Shown piece by piece: positions 1 to 14,171 of a stretch of 64,000 nucleotides of DNA (positions within the stretch are counted from its first letter, which is position 1; each line of letters starts with the position of its first letter). This DNA comes from Karalla daura (lineage: Eukaryota > Chordata > Actinopteri > Chaetodontiformes > Leiognathidae). Both the position numbers and the translations under genes were made by a program. The stretch spans positions 2,779,001-2,843,000 of the forward strand of contig CM055192.1 of assembly GCA_029224185.1 (NCBI GenBank), given 5' to 3'. Below the pieces are notes generated by a model that worked only from the letters and a program-made list of their open reading frames with translations, made no database searches and was not told the origin of the DNA.

Positions 1-674
1 ATCACAACTGACGTGTGTGATTGTGTCCTGTCGCTCTCTCCTGTTTCGCTCTTAATAATTCAACACTTTTGATTTATATTCTGCGCAGAGCCCAGTGGTA
101 AATGGGCAGATATGGTAAGTGGACATAGATGGCTGGACACGCTCTAGTGCTAGGTGGAGGGCTTGACTGAAATTGCTTGATGCATCACGGGAGCACACCA
201 AGCAATTACTCACATGCATTACAATTATGAGACAGTATGCATTTGTAGGCATGTGGTTTGACCAGAAAATAAGCGCAAAGCATTCTTTTATGAGGGATGC
301 GGCCCTAGAATTGAATGAAGAGGTCTCAGGTGACGGCAATGCAGGTTCTGTTGCAGCGATAGTATTATTGATTCCAATAAAACACATAAGACACTGTGAT
401 ACGCAAAAAGATAGAAGAGGCAGCGTAGGCCTCAGAATCAAAATGCTTTTTCCACAATGATGGACAGAGCTAAGAATTGAATGTGATTATCCATGAACTG
501 TCATAGAGACCAGAGTCTGTGTCAAAGTCTTTGCTTTCTGGAAGACATGCACTCTGAGCCCAAAATAATGCTGCTAGCTCAAACATGCAGCTCTGAGTCA
601 AGGATCCCTTGGCAGTGCACTTTCTTCCCATCTTTTCATATTAAGGACAAGTGTCATCACAGGCATGAATTCAC

Positions 675-762
<88 letters not shown>
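675..762. repeat. (TG)n microsatellite
   Basis: About 87 bp of almost pure TG dinucleotide is interrupted by one TC and ends in TGCGTGCC. Alternating purine-pyrimidine tracts of this kind can adopt Z-DNA. Open frames reading through it as Cys-Val or His-Thr runs are artefacts. Confidence 0.97.
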
Positions 763-764
<2 letters not shown>

Positions 765-1189
765 CCTGTGCTGTATGAAGCTCCTGGCCACCACTAGGGG
801 GGCTGTGACTTCACTCTGCCGAGTGGGTGTATGCCAAGTAATACTCCTGGAATGATTTATCTCCAAAAACTCTGACTTATGTCAGGTTGTGAAGTTATAA
901 AGGCATTTTTAAAAAAATGATTTACATTTCTTTATTTGTATGTTCATGAGAGGAATTTCAGGCTAGGTTTCACTTTTCTCTTTTCAAGCTGTGTGTCTTT
1001 CTTTTTTCTGAAACAGTGTTTGCATATTGGCTTTACCGACTTGTGAGCAAGGGCAAAAACCTGGCTCTTCTCCAGCTATTACACTGCTTTAGTATGCTTA
1101 ACATGGTGCAGCTGTTTGCATGACAACACACACATGCAAACACATTCCACTTACGTGCACTCATACACATTAACACTCCCTATTTCTCT

Positions 1190-1372
1190 CTCTCTCACAC
1201 TCTTACACACACACGCACATACACGCACACACACACGCTGACAGGCACATCAACACACTCTCGCACAAACACACACTCACACACATGCTGACAGGCACGT
1301 TAACACACACTTGCACACACACACTTACACACACACACATGCTGACAGGCACATTAACACACACATGCACCT
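1190..1372. repeat. CA-rich minisatellite with a GCTGACAGGC core
   Basis: Three copies of a unit of about 50-54 bp are seen. Each holds the invariant core GCTGACAGGCAC followed by A/G-T-T/C-AACACAC and a CA-rich spacer. The cores start at 1237, 1287 and 1341. The spacers differ in length, as expected from CA slippage inside a duplicated unit. Confidence 0.85.
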
Positions 1373-4233
1373 TTGCATACAGTGTGCAATACTGGGACAG
1401 ACAGATTGCTTTCTTTTAATTTTGTTGCATGCAATTAATAGTGCAGACATTTCTTTGCTGCTGTGATTAATGTGTTTGCCAGGATGTCTATGTCATCTCT
1501 ATCTAGAGCATCTCTGGAAAATCAATCACTAGTTTCTGTTTTGCAGAGCTTTGCTACTACAGAGGTAATCACTGGGGCTATCCAGGCCATTACTGTAGTG
1601 TGTTTCATAGATACCTTTTGTTTCGTTTACATTTTAACAAGATCTCACTTACATGGGATATGGGAGGTGTCACACATCTTTTAATATTAGAATTTTGATC
1701 AGTGCTCAAACATGACTTTTCACCATAGTGAAAATATAGTGAAATATACATTATAACACGGTTAGACATTGAACAAAACTGTTTTATCTCAAATATTGTC
1801 ATCTCCACTTCAGCCTTGCTGTACAATGAAATTCAAATTACATTTGTCCTTTCCGTCTTCACTTGATGGATTAATCAATAATATGGATCGACCCAAGAAT
1901 CATGATGGTGTCCTGTATCTATTTCCCGCATTGTGTCTGACTTGTATCGCTGGCATCTGTGAGGTGTCTGCCAGAGCCCCTGCCACAGCGAGCCTTCAGT
2001 CCAACAGGGTGATTTATTAGGGAATACATGCTAGATCAGCTCCCAGCAGCATTGTATGGACCCACGTGGCCTGGCTGTAGGCTCTGTTTGCACATCTCAT
2101 TCATCACACATCCACACCCACCACACCTCACGCACATAATGGGAGAAATATTAGCATCAGCTAGCAATAATGGGCTAGCAGCAACTTCTGACACTCAACT
2201 CAGAACCACATCGCCTGATGTAATTTTGCTGATTTTATCCTTATTGACATTCAATATTCATCTCGAGCAAGATTAAATTCCCTATAGCAAGGCTAACGTA
2301 CACAGTTCTGAAACCTACACTATTTGACTTAGATTTGTGAACAATGCTCAGATCCATCCCTACATGCACAAACAGATGCACACACACAGATGGACTGTGT
2401 TGCATGTGTGCCTCTGTATCATCAGGCCAGTCGCATGCTATGCATTTAGTGCAGTAAAGGCACAACTTAAGGCTTTACACCAACGGAGCGTAGGTCAGGC
2501 GTTCACATATTTCATGTTTCATGCAAGCTCCACTATTGGAAACATGCGATGTGTGAAAACCCATTATGAGTTGGCCTGATTCCTATTGGTTGCTAATGGC
2601 TCTGTCATGCAAAGGCTGCACAGGTCACCTCTGTCCACTGTGGTGATTCATAGTCTTTTGATAGAGTGGCACTTTTCAGTTCATTTGCTCTCAATTCAAA
2701 CGGCCCTAAGTCCTAAAAGCGTCTCGGAGAGAGCGGTTAGCATGGATGGAACTTCTCAGGGTTACTGACCATGATGTTTTCATCTGCAGAAGTGCTATGA
2801 TCAATGGAAACCTGGCTCATTGCTATTTTTCAGAGGGTGTCTGTGAGGGAAGAAAGCAGTCAAGCCCCTGTGAAATTGGGAGCAGGGAATCGAGTGCTTA
2901 CCAGCCTGTTGGCTCCGCAAGGATAAAGTATGGTATTCAAAAGCGTAAAGTATTGATATTTGGCTCAGACATTTGTATGTACGTAAAAGGGCACATACAA
3001 CAATAAAATCTAATCCAAACTCTCTACAGGATCCAAGGAGAATCAACAAATAAACTCGTAAGACAGTGACCACAGTTTCATGTTGCTGATAGTAACAGCT
3101 GTGGTGATTTCTGGTTTATTTTAAAGAGATCTCAGTCCACCTATTTATTTAGCTATTTGTTTGCTAATTTTTTCCCCAATCACAGGCAAAAATCTCCAAT
3201 GCACCCTTAATGACACATGTATTTTGTAACTTCTTGTCAGCCTTTTTCAGAATGATTCAATAAGAAACTGTTTCAGGTTTGATAGTGGGACATATTCTAC
3301 CAGAAGGGGACTTCACGTGAATTTGGTGGGTTTTCCTACCGTATAGTGTTGGCTCTGGTGGTGGTGATGTTGATCTTGCTATATGAGATGGTGAATCACA
3401 TTTATTTGAAATCGGCCCCAGGCTGTTACCTTGCGCTTATCCCCACCTTGCCAGACAGACAAAAACAAGAAGGGGATTAAAGACTTGTACCCTGGGCAGG
3501 GTGATAGGAGAGGGGAGAAAACAATGCCAAGTGAAAGCCACTCAGCAAATCCTTCTCTAACCTTATTATAACCACAAAGGCAGATAGCTGAGGCAGAAAG
3601 AGACAATCTCCCAGCTCCCTGCTATGTCAGAGGAATGATCATTCCTGCAGTAACGTGGACTATCAATTCTCATGATTGAGGTTTTAGAGATGGACAAACT
3701 GCCATGAGCCAAAACCGACTGAGGCCTCTCATCACTTGTCCACCTGTGTTCATTACTGGGCTGATACACCCGCATGTTGTGCTCACATTGATACCTTGGT
3801 AGAGATCTAATATTGGGTTGTCAGTGCACCACAACTCTGATATGATGAATAGGATGCAGTTGGCAATATATTGATTAAGGAATGGCTCTCTGGTTGCCGT
3901 TCTGTGGAAAGCCCATCCATAAGACCACTCAAGCAGTGGAATTTAACGAGCTTTATTGCTTGTATTATTATTTAGGTTGAAGTGATAGTAGTATTTAGGT
4001 TTAGTAAAAAAAATCAAATGACTACTACTTCTATTACAATGACTATCACTACAACTAATAATAATCATAACAATAATTAAAAACTGCTAATAAATAGGTT
4101 ATAAAAGTATTATTTTGTTTGGTCAAAGAATTGAATAAAATCAGTATCACAATGGAATAAAATATGATTTTAGACATTGACGTACAGTATCTTGTGTAGA
4201 GCATCTAAAAAGTGAAGAACACGCCACACAGTC

Positions 4234-4510
4234 TTATGGTAATGTCAGACTGATATTAAAGAGTGTGGACAGAATGACCTGTGGAAGCGTTCCTTTCTGC
4301 ACCTTGGGTGTAGCAGTCAACTCATATGTAGAGTCTGAGATGCCTTGTTTATGATGGACATTAGTTTGGCTACTCCCCATCATCTCGCCCACGTTCTTGA
4401 TTGCCTTCAGATGGTGGTCCAGGACGTCGTCGGCCTTCCTCACCAGCTTGTTCATCCTGTTCCTGTCCCTCTCAGAGCTGCCACGGCTCCAGCAGACCAC
4501 GGCCAAGAAG
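4234..4510 (-). mobile_element. Fossil of a non-LTR retrotransposon ORF2 C-terminus
   Basis: Read on the minus strand, this stretch encodes a 90-residue frame with the hallmarks of the extreme C-terminal part of fish LINE ORF2 proteins. These are an AVVCW motif, a run of the type ERDRNRMNKLVRKA, and a later LTATPKVQKGTLPQ-type segment where the family usually has a basic 'RRSFLP' motif. The reverse-transcriptase and endonuclease parts are absent. The segment corresponding to the conserved GERR region is altered, and the frame stops early. It is a 5'-truncated dead copy inserted antisense to the window. The LINE clade cannot be fixed from so little sequence. Confidence 0.7.
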
Positions 4511-5677
4511 ACAGCAAATACCAGTTATGCAGCTCTTTCATCTCTGTTTTTGAGGAGCTTGGAAAATTGCCTCACAGCAAAAACGCCCCCGGTTGGAAAA
4601 CCTTTTTGAGGGGTCTTTCTGTGGAGAGAGTGCATGTGACCTGTCAGAGGTGTATTCCCTGCGTTTCCTCTATGTGCAGTGAAAATAGGCACCTTGACAG
4701 TGTGAAGGCAGAAGTGGGTTAGATTAAGTGGGTATCAACAAGCTGAAACACACCAAAGTGCTCTGCAGAGCTGAGGGGAAAAGCATAGCCGTGTGATAAT
4801 GCCTCTGGAGAGTGTCCTCCAAACATCCACTCACATATATTCTTTGTGGTCCTTTTGCAAAGACAGATCGTTAGTGAAACATGTTAGTCTCTTGTTTTTA
4901 TTGTTGTGTAATCAATCTTGACAAACCAACAACTGTCCAGGCCTCGCCGAACCACAAAAGCAGTAACGTAAATCACCTTGTCGTTTTTCTCCATCATCTG
5001 CTGAAACACCCATCCATACATTCCCCCTGCTTCTGGAGAGCACGGGCCACACGGCTGCTGATTGGCTCCTTGTTGGAGGATCAGTGCACCTCTGGGGGGG
5101 ATACAGTTGACAGAAGATGGGAAACCACCACATCTACGTGTGGCAATAGATCAATAGCTCACAGTTAAACATACCATCAATCACTTGGACACATGGGACC
5201 TGAGACCCAGTGCCTCCGCCTACCCTTATCCATAATGATGAATAAACTATGACTCGCGGGAGTATCTGTCTTGACCTCAAAGGATTCCGTCTTTTATTGT
5301 GGCACTCCTCACAACTTCTGTCTTTCTTGTGGGCTCTTGGTATGCATGGTGAGATACAATAAAGGATTAATGTTGATGTCAGGAGCATGGTAGCATCTGC
5401 CTGTGCTGTGTACAGCTGGCTGATAAATATAAACTGCTGGCTGTCTCCAGGTATATGACATAACAGCGCCATCTTATGGTAGCTAGGCCAGAAAGCATGC
5501 AAGCAGATCTTTTACATGTAATCCCTGTGTAAACAGATTAAGGATTTTTAACTTAATCTTAAACTGATTGTTTAACTGTAAACTGTAAGTTGAATTACTG
5601 ATCAGGAAAAAGCAATGTTTCATTGTTCTTGTCTCTGCATTCTTTGATGATTTCTTTAAGATTATGCCTGCTGTTCT

Positions 5678-5711
5678 TTGAGAAATAAAGAACAAATTCT
5701 TTATTTCTCAA
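5678..5711. repeat. Perfect 15-bp hairpin
   Basis: Arms 5678-5692 and 5697-5711 are exact reverse complements (TTGAGAAATAAAGAA against TTCTTTATTTCTCAA) around a CAAA loop. Both arms are AT-rich, so this may be a local duplication-inversion. AATAAA occurs in the stem on both strands, but no transcript is evident nearby. Confidence 0.9.
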
Positions 5712-8041
5712 TCTTGTATACTGTAAAGACATTTAAAAGATTTTATTGTAGATCCAGCTCACAGTGTCTTTTAAATGTGCATATTTCACATGAGGATTTA
5801 TAGAGACAAATTCTTAAAATTCAACACAATCATGGATTCTGAAGCTGATGAAACAATTCACATTCATTATCTGAAACTGTTAAAGTGGGCCTGTCATTCT
5901 GAGGAGCTCAAACATCCCCTGATGTAAACTTCATTCAATCAGGGGAATCTGGTGAAAGATGCCTTAACTTAAAACCTAAACATAAAAACTGTAATTATTA
6001 TTTGAAAAATACTTGTTTAGATATTTGTTTGATGTATAATATTTGTTTCTATGTGAAGTTAATGCATTGCAGTTTATTTCATGTCACCTCTCCTCAGATG
6101 AATAGAAACAAGGAGAGGAAGTTGAGATTAAAGAGGGGCAAATATATCAGGGTTCACCCCTCCACACCTCATTTAATGGCATTTCAACCTAAACCACTGC
6201 CTTCCATTTCCAACAACCACAGGCAGGCAATTAGGGCTGTTTCCATTTAAGAACCAGATTCCAAGAGGGAAATAAAAGAAAAGGAAAAAAAGGCCTAACC
6301 TTGGTAGGGGAAGAAAATTAAGCTCATAGTGAACACATGGTCGTCCCCGGGCAAGAAAGGCAGGGAGGGAAGAGGAGTTGTTGTGGGTTTGCTGGTCTCT
6401 GTACCCACAAGGATGGACGGCTGCCATACAGCTACATGTTTATCTTGGCATCCCAGTGTGGAGTGAGTGGAGAATAAAGAACCTCATGTACTGCCAAGTG
6501 GAGGATTGAATGTCAGTGTAAATGTCTAACAACACCTCACCTCTTCCTCTCCCCGCCTGAGTAAAGGAGAGGCCAGTACCTTGAGACCACGACTGAGGTC
6601 AGGCAGCATGTGAGAACCATTTTATCATTTGGTTTAAGCTCCATGGAGCCATAGCTATGTGGGATCGAGCAGATCAGGGATCAGTTGTTAGCCAGAAAAG
6701 TATCCAGAGACACAAATCAAATTTAAACGGTGTCAACTTATTCGACGGTTCTATATTTCCTGGTGGGAAAGCCTTCACATGCTAAATTTAATTCATTTTA
6801 GAAGGCTATTTCAGTCATTGTCATAAAAATCATTAACACAAACCTCTCATAATTCACAGGATATCAATAATTAATTACTGAGGATAATCATTTCCATGAT
6901 GGCTTGTTTCTTTAAAATGCTCATCTGTCAAATATAGATGTATATTCTCTATAAACAACAACAAACAGCTCTACATGTAAAAGCACTGATGTACTGTGCA
7001 TACATGAGCTGTGAAGACCATTACTTCAGACTTTAAATCAGCCCAATAAGCCCACTACTGCGCTTCACCTCAGTCTGCAGCTGGTGTTTTGTCGTGGTGC
7101 TGACTCTTACTTAACACTAGAGGGAGACCCTGGCCAGGTCTTCACTTTTTAGTCTTCATCTCTCCTCATACGAAATGTCCCCCAGTGCTAAGTCGAAGCA
7201 AAATGAAATAAAACATAGTCATGGAATATGACAATTGCTCAGTGTTTAACATAACACATCAGATACACTATCACTAAATTGTACTTCAGATCTGAATTTT
7301 AAAATGATTTCCAATTTTGGAACCCCCGACTCCAGTTTTACAATCTACTTAAGTATGTCACTTTCATACAGTTTTCCAATTTTTTTTCTTTTCTTTTTTA
7401 ACTGATTTTATCTCAACATGAACAACATGCAGTTTTGCTCATCTGTAATCTTTTAAATTCCGCTGGGCATTTTTTTCTTCTTGCCCTAGTGTGAAACTGG
7501 GGTTGTTGCCCAGTCTTTGTTCTCTGCATCCAGTCGCAGTCTGCGCAAATCAGTCTTCTTTCTACAAGAGTTAAGCAGAGTTAAGTTGGTCACTATTTGT
7601 CTGATGTCAAGAGTGGGCAAAATTGGAAAATGGAGTTTGTTCAAGTCTCTCAAAATCACAATCATGTGGCTGTGTTAGTGCTCACGAAGTGGCTAACCTG
7701 CACATGTGTGAGGGTGTCAGTCATGCTCAACACGACATGCAGGTTTTGGAGCAATGAGCAGCTGTGTGTTCCAGCAGCACACTGCCAGTACAAATCCTCC
7801 ATAACCCAACTGCATGGCTTCATACTGGGAGAGTGCACGTACAACACTGGCTCGCCTAGTCCAGACTCACACTGAATATGTGGGGTGCATTATGAAAGGT
7901 GAAATAGAGCAACTGAGGACCAAAATTGCTGAGCAGGGAGGTTGCAGGTCAAGCAAACATGCAAGGGAATTTCAGTTCTTGAAACTCATCATGGAGGCAC
8001 ATGCCAGTGCAGTGATTAGTTCTTTTGCCGCACATTTTATT

Positions 8042-8196
8042 AGGGTCAGTTGGACTATAAATTGCCCCTAGTGCGTGCCCTGTGATAGACCTGTCCATGT
8101 TGTATTCCCTGGTTTTGCCCTTTGTGAGCCGCATATTGGTACCAGTAGTGCCCTACAACAGCAGTGGAAACAACGCATGTATGGATGGATGCATGG
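8042..8196 (+). mobile_element. Partial tRNA-related SINE-like repeat (3' half)
   Basis: The segment carries the late part of a teleost repeat family that recurs in this window. Its landmarks are AAATTGCCCCTAG, CCTGTGATAGACC and a terminal ATGGATGGATG. The tRNA-like head is missing. Other copies lie at 37.9, 38.7, 40.5, 43.4, 45.2 and 48.0 kb. Confidence 0.65.
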
Positions 8197-8837
8197 AAGT
8201 CCAACACTTAGTGTCTTTATTTCCCCAACACTTCATAAAAGTAATGAGTGCATAGTGGTAAACTTCTGTCCTACTAGCGTTTGAGCATATCACAGATATC
8301 AAATTCAGGATGTGCACAAAAAGCAAAGCACACAGATTTCAATTTGAAGTAGCATTTTTTCCTGTATTCAATTACTTTTGCTGAGAGGGATTTTTATTTA
8401 TGTTTTGCTCATTTTACAGGGTTGTAAAGCAGTCAGTGATCATCACAAGGTAAAGATTAGTTGTCCTCCAAGAAGACATAATTTGTGTCTTTTTCCGTAT
8501 AGGAAATCTTCATATAGCCGACATCCTTTTGACTCCACTTACTGTGATATGTGCTCTGTCTTCACATAATTAAGATTTATGTGAGACTTTAAGGTAGGAA
8601 GAGTATTTTCATGCGGGGTTTCCCGCTCTTAATGTCAGATTACATCAGAGAGCAGTGGAAAATGTTGACTGCTGGAATGACCTTTGAAAATGTTTCAACA
8701 AAAATACATTTCAGAGATAGACAGATGTACTGGATGATTATCTCAGCGACTTATGTTTCATGACTGCTGACCAAGATGACCAGAGATGTTTTAATCTTAT
8801 TTTCATGTTGTCATGATTGCACTGGTGATGCCTAGAA

Positions 8838-8838
<1 letters not shown>

Positions 8839-8902
<64 letters not shown>
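8839..8902. repeat. (AC)n microsatellite
   Basis: An uninterrupted AC dinucleotide tract of about 64 bp, likely to be length-polymorphic. Confidence 0.98.
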
Positions 8903-8903
<1 letters not shown>

Positions 8904-10459
8904 ATGAAAAGACTGTTTACTTCTTATACAATTTTAACTGCCCAAATTCTGAAACTAAAACAAATAGTTATCAGTGTCAGATTTCACAAACCCATCTCAG
9001 TTAAAGCCCAGTCAGTGATGTTTTTGCTCACACTGCTGATCTATGACCTGATACTGTTGACCTAACAGAAACACCATGTTGTTCATTATGAGCCCTGCAG
9101 GCTTGGACAAATAGCAGTTCAGTCTCCCATTCAGGGCCAGTGAAATACGAGCCGGCCTTTTCTCCAGACTCATTCTTCAGATTATCCTGCAGTCCATGGT
9201 TCGCACAGGCACTCCTCTATTTCTACTGTAACCCAGTTAATAATGGCCACTGCAGCACAAGGTACGCATTATACTACCAGGCAGGGAACCAGCTCCACTT
9301 TTTTAACAGTCATTACTCATTTTTCTAAAGAGGGGATGGGATGTTGAATACTGAAAATCTTTCTCCGTTGTAAATTCTGCTCATGAAAAGAACCTGAGCC
9401 AATGCAGATGCACATTTGATCAGTGCTTTCCTATCTCCTGCAGCCCTCTCTTTCTGTGAACCCAGATGCTGGTGACGATTTATTCCTTGTCTAATTAACC
9501 GAGATGAATCATCTCAATGTGAAGTGAGTGTGAGTTCACCATGTTATTTGAATCTCAATTCCAGCCCCGCTCCAGTATTTCCGTCCTGGGCCGTGTTCGC
9601 AAAAGAATTAAATGATATGCAGCCATCACACATATTAGATACTCACTTTGTAACACAATGCTGTGGCAGCAGGACACACGCCATTTTCTCTCGTGTCATG
9701 GAATGGGAGCGGGAGTCTTTAGCTGTGCGAGCAACTGTACTGAAATGGTGCCATTTTGCTAAAATTAGCTTGAGGGGGACAACTTCATTTGAAATTAACA
9801 TTACGATTGGGTTTAGGATTATGGTTTAAATTTTAAGCACCGCAATTTATTCCAAGTTCGCTGTGTAAGCTCCTGGTCATGGCTGAAATCGAAACCTACC
9901 CAAATTGTAAACTTAAGTCACAGAAGAAATCCAAGCATAAGGTTAGAATTAAAAGGAGATCATCAGAGTTTAGAGTAAATGCACCCATCCATCTAACCTC
10001 CGCAACTCTGCTTTTATTTCAGTGCCAAACTGCTTATTTCTCAACATCTCTTTCATTTATTCCTTTGGTGGTAGGGGAATGTGTTTTTTAAGGCATGGAC
10101 CACAGCCGGATTTTTTCATGGATTTGGGGATCTATGGCTGTCATCTGTCATCTGTCATCACTTTATTGCGACAGAAATTCAACACTGACGTATGATAATG
10201 AAGCCGGTAGGAGTTTAAAGTCTTGCTCAATTAGACTTTTGGATATTTCCACTGCCATAACATATCTATAAATACTGAATCTGCAGTCCCAGGGGTTCTC
10301 ACATAATTTATGTGCACTTAAAAAACTGGTTTAGTGTTACTGAAAACTCTTTTTAATAGCATGCGTAAGAGGAAGCCAATTTCCATAACACTGTAGCACA
10401 TTAAAAATACCTGGTTTCCGCAGCAAGATGTCTCCCAGAGAGAGTCTAAAGGGAAGCAG

Positions 10460-10710
10460 GTGGGGTTCCTGATCAACATGAAATCAATCCATCAATCCGA
10501 CTATTTATATATCACTTTCTATACCACTTTATATTTATATACCAGAACACAAAATAGAACAGAACCCTCTACACATGCTGAGGCGCCAATGGCGAAAGAA
10601 ACTCCCTTTAACGATGAGAAAACCTTGGGCAGAACCAAGTCCAGAGAGGACGGTAGACTGGTTGGGTTGCAGTACAAGTGTGTATATGCAGGAGCGGCGC
10701 AGTAATAATA
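10460..10710 (+). mobile_element. Teleost interspersed repeat fragment
   Basis: The segment opens with a TATTTATATA..CACTTT stretch and contains the very recognisable AAACTCCCTTTAACGA...AAACCTTGGGCAGAACC string followed by GAGAGGACGGTAGAC. This combination is widespread in teleost genomes as a non-coding interspersed repeat. No protein is encoded. I recognise the family by its motif string but cannot assign a class name with certainty. Confidence 0.65.
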
Positions 10711-13700
10711 CAAGTTGGTCAAAACAAGTATTTCCTTTTGTGACAGCTTGATTTCACCTTCTAACTGAAATTCATGAGGTCACATCTTGAAGGCTGAACA
10801 TTGTCGCTATACCAGACGAATCAATGACAACTTTCATCCATAAACTGATGAGGGTGCGTGAGTCTGTTTCCTGTTTTTTTAATACTTCGACCAGTATTTT
10901 TTCATTATTGGTGTGTGAATATCTCAAAAACAAAACCATGTGCAGCGTTTATTGCTAACTGAGTTGCTAACTGAATTGTGAAATCAGACAAAATGCACAA
11001 ACAGCCTCCGAACTTGATATTGTTCAAAATTCCCCATTTCAACTAAACAAACTCCTCTCTCTAGAAACTCTTCGAAGAACAAAGTAAACACACCCTGAAG
11101 CAGCAAACACTGGCTGAAAGCACTATTAATTACCACAACAAATATATCGGGTCCAAAAAGATTTCTTTTTTGTCTTTGTTAGAAGCCACACTGATCAACA
11201 GAGTACATCCTATGTACTACTGAAGACTGATTTTAGACTTTCTAATCAAGCGCTGATGTTAAAAAAAACACAAAGTGCAGATGTCACATTTATCGGGACA
11301 CATCCAGATATTCATAATCACACAAACAATTAGGTGCTAGGCCACTTATGTAGTTATATGACAATTTGTGGATGACTTAGTGGGTCAGGAAAGATTGAAA
11401 AAGCCGTAACCTGTCTGGGAGTGAGCGCCACATTGTGTACTCTATCTGGGTGTGTGTTGGTGTGTGAGCATCCACACACATAAAACACAGGCCCCCCGGG
11501 AATCTTTTTTTCCCCCTTTGCTACAGTGTGCTATATAAACAGATGGAAAAATCCTCCCACTGAAATAAAATATCATTCTGACATCAAATTTATGAGTGGT
11601 TTCTTAGCAGCTTGTGATTTCAAGTTTATTTAATCAGGGCAAACAAAAAGACCCAAATCATCAGACAAGTTGCGAACAAACCACTGTCAAAGAGCTGTGC
11701 CCAGACTTGATCGGCCCCTCACAAGGTGCCAAGCAGCCTTAGGTCCTTTTTCATGAGCTCTGACTTGGCAGCGACGCAGTGTTAACTGAAGCGGCGCACA
11801 AACATGAGCAGATTTAAAAGGAATATGAGCTTTTGTGCGCAGAGAATTGAAAGGATGACACCTATCCTGTCTAAAACAACGTTTGCGCAAGACTAAATTC
11901 GGAAAGAATGTCATTCTGGGTTCATGACAATTGATGTGATGATTGGCTCTCTACAAAAAAAACCCCAGCAAAACAAGCTAACCATGTTTTGACTGGCTCC
12001 TATATAATCTATTACATTAATTAAGATAATGCCTTTCAATGGCGGGGGGAGAAGATGACATACCAAATCACACTGGTGTTTAGGTAGAGCTATATCTTTC
12101 TATCAAAAGCTACTGTATGTAATTTAAACAAGACTGGTGTGGCAATACATAGATGAAATTTGAACTGGACAATTTGACAATAATTAGAGGCAGAATTGCC
12201 CAATCATAGCATGAAGACCTGGAAACGGAGAAGTTTTTTACATGTAGCTGTAATTCCTGGAAGGCTGGAAAATGGCAGTGGAAAAGAGTGTCAGTGGTTA
12301 TGGATATGCTAGTAAATATTGGCTTTCCTTCACTTTCTAAATGCTACGTCAGGTTTGGGACAGCATAATATTTTCAAAAAATATTGTAGAAGGAATGAAA
12401 GTATAATTGAAGTAAAGTGGGCTTTTTGGCGGAACAGGCACCCTGAGATCCAGACTCAGACTGCAGTACTTGATACCATAACCAAACATTATACCAAATT
12501 ACAGCATGTAAGTACAATAGACAACCAAAAAGCATCAGACCAAGCTATGTTACAAGACAGATGGAGTCGCTGAAACATACCCTTTCTCTCCACTCAGATT
12601 CAAATAATGAGCAGCATCTTAAACTCCTTACTCGAAAAGAGATGTGCACCATGTGGGGCTTGAACTACTCATTCAGCCAGCTAAAACAACCAATTACATC
12701 ATGCCTGTTAAGCGACCATTTTCATTTCCTGTCACACACAGTAAACACTCCATTAGTCTGTGTTATGTTTATAGCTGTAATCATTCGTCTCCTTGTTCCA
12801 GGTGGTTCTGTAAGATGACGTTGGTTTTGGGTTGAGGGTAAAAGTCACATTATACGTTCAGAGCACATTGAAGCATTTGTGGAAACCTTATTACATTGGA
12901 ACAAAATATAGAACTTTTTGAGTGTGGTTTAACTTGTATCTCCTGATTTGGACTGTGTTTCTTCGGAGATAATCCATGTTTTTTCTTTTTTGGACTTTCT
13001 TTGTTGGTACAATGCCTGTCGACTCCCACAGGAATATTCTGAGTAGCCTTTTTTGTTTCCTTCAACAATGAAAATTAAAACAGTCTTAAAACTGTCTTTT
13101 TACTGTTTTGTCCAATAACAGTCATAAATTCAACCTAGAGTCAAATAGATATTACATCTAAATTGAAGGTAAACCAACAATAACTATTCTTCAGTGTTTA
13201 CAGTTACTGTATGGAGACTCTAGATCCTCTATATTGCTTACAAGACACAGACCGTGTGAATGTTATGGCTACATTTATAAATTGGCTAACATTGTGTCAA
13301 ACTCTCACGTATTTTCAGCAGCTCCCGCATCCATAATTTCACTTGAGGAAAGATGACATTCATAATCACAGCTCCGACATAATATCTACATTTTTTTTCA
13401 AAGACGACCTTTACTTTTAACTTATTTCCAAGGAGAACTGCGCCAGGAAAACTAAATATGCAATGTGTGTTCATTTCAGGCAGGGAAACTCAATAAAGCT
13501 GTCTTTTGCATAAATATCTCATGATAACATAATAAGTAGATGGCCATGGATCAAAGAAATTCCCTGGAATGAGTTAGAAATTGAACATATTAATGTGGTG
13601 GAGTTACAAAGGGCATGATTGAACAAACCTGGGAGAAAGATAGTCAGTGAAAGCTGCTATTATAGATGAGTAACAAACCTTCAGAAAGCAATTTTCCAGC

Positions 13701-14124
13701 AGGCTGTTTGACATAATCAGAGCAGAGGGATCCTTCCTTTGTGGATTTTCTCGTTGACGATGAGCTGTCCTTCCACAAGAAAATCAACCGTTGAGTCCAG
13801 TACTGTAATTTTCTTTCTTGGTTTTCCATTTTGATGGATTTTTTTTAGCTTTGTCTGGAGAATTCTTGTGTTGGCAATGTTGATATCTCTTTGTTTCCTA
13901 AAGTTCCTAAAGACAGCAACCTCATCACGTGTTTGGTTTTCAACAACATTTTTTCACAAACTTTCATTGCACCCAGAGAATTAACGCTCACCACTTTTAT
14001 AATCCCCTCACCTTTCTCTCAGTGCCACCACGTTTTTCATTAATCCTGTCAAGAATCTCAGGTGGATTGAGATTGTAACACTGGCGGTTTGCAAATGATG
14101 TATCCTGTGATGACTGAAACTCAA

Positions 14125-14128
14125 AACA

Positions 14129-14169
<41 letters not shown>
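14125..14169. repeat. (CA)n microsatellite
   Basis: About 45 bp of CA repeats with one TA interruption near the start. Confidence 0.95.

Positions 14170-14171
<2 letters not shown>

Noticed and set aside
657..866. Cys-Val and His-Thr repeat proteins in CA/GT tracts (also 8.8, 14.1, 41.5, 63.1 and 63.8 kb)
   Set aside because: They are translations of dinucleotide repeats only.
12600..12835. Cys/His-containing plus-strand frame (CYVYSCNHSSPCSRWFC) considered as a zinc-binding (THAP-like) remnant
   Set aside because: The spacing does not match a THAP or other known zinc motif, and flanking sequence gives no support.
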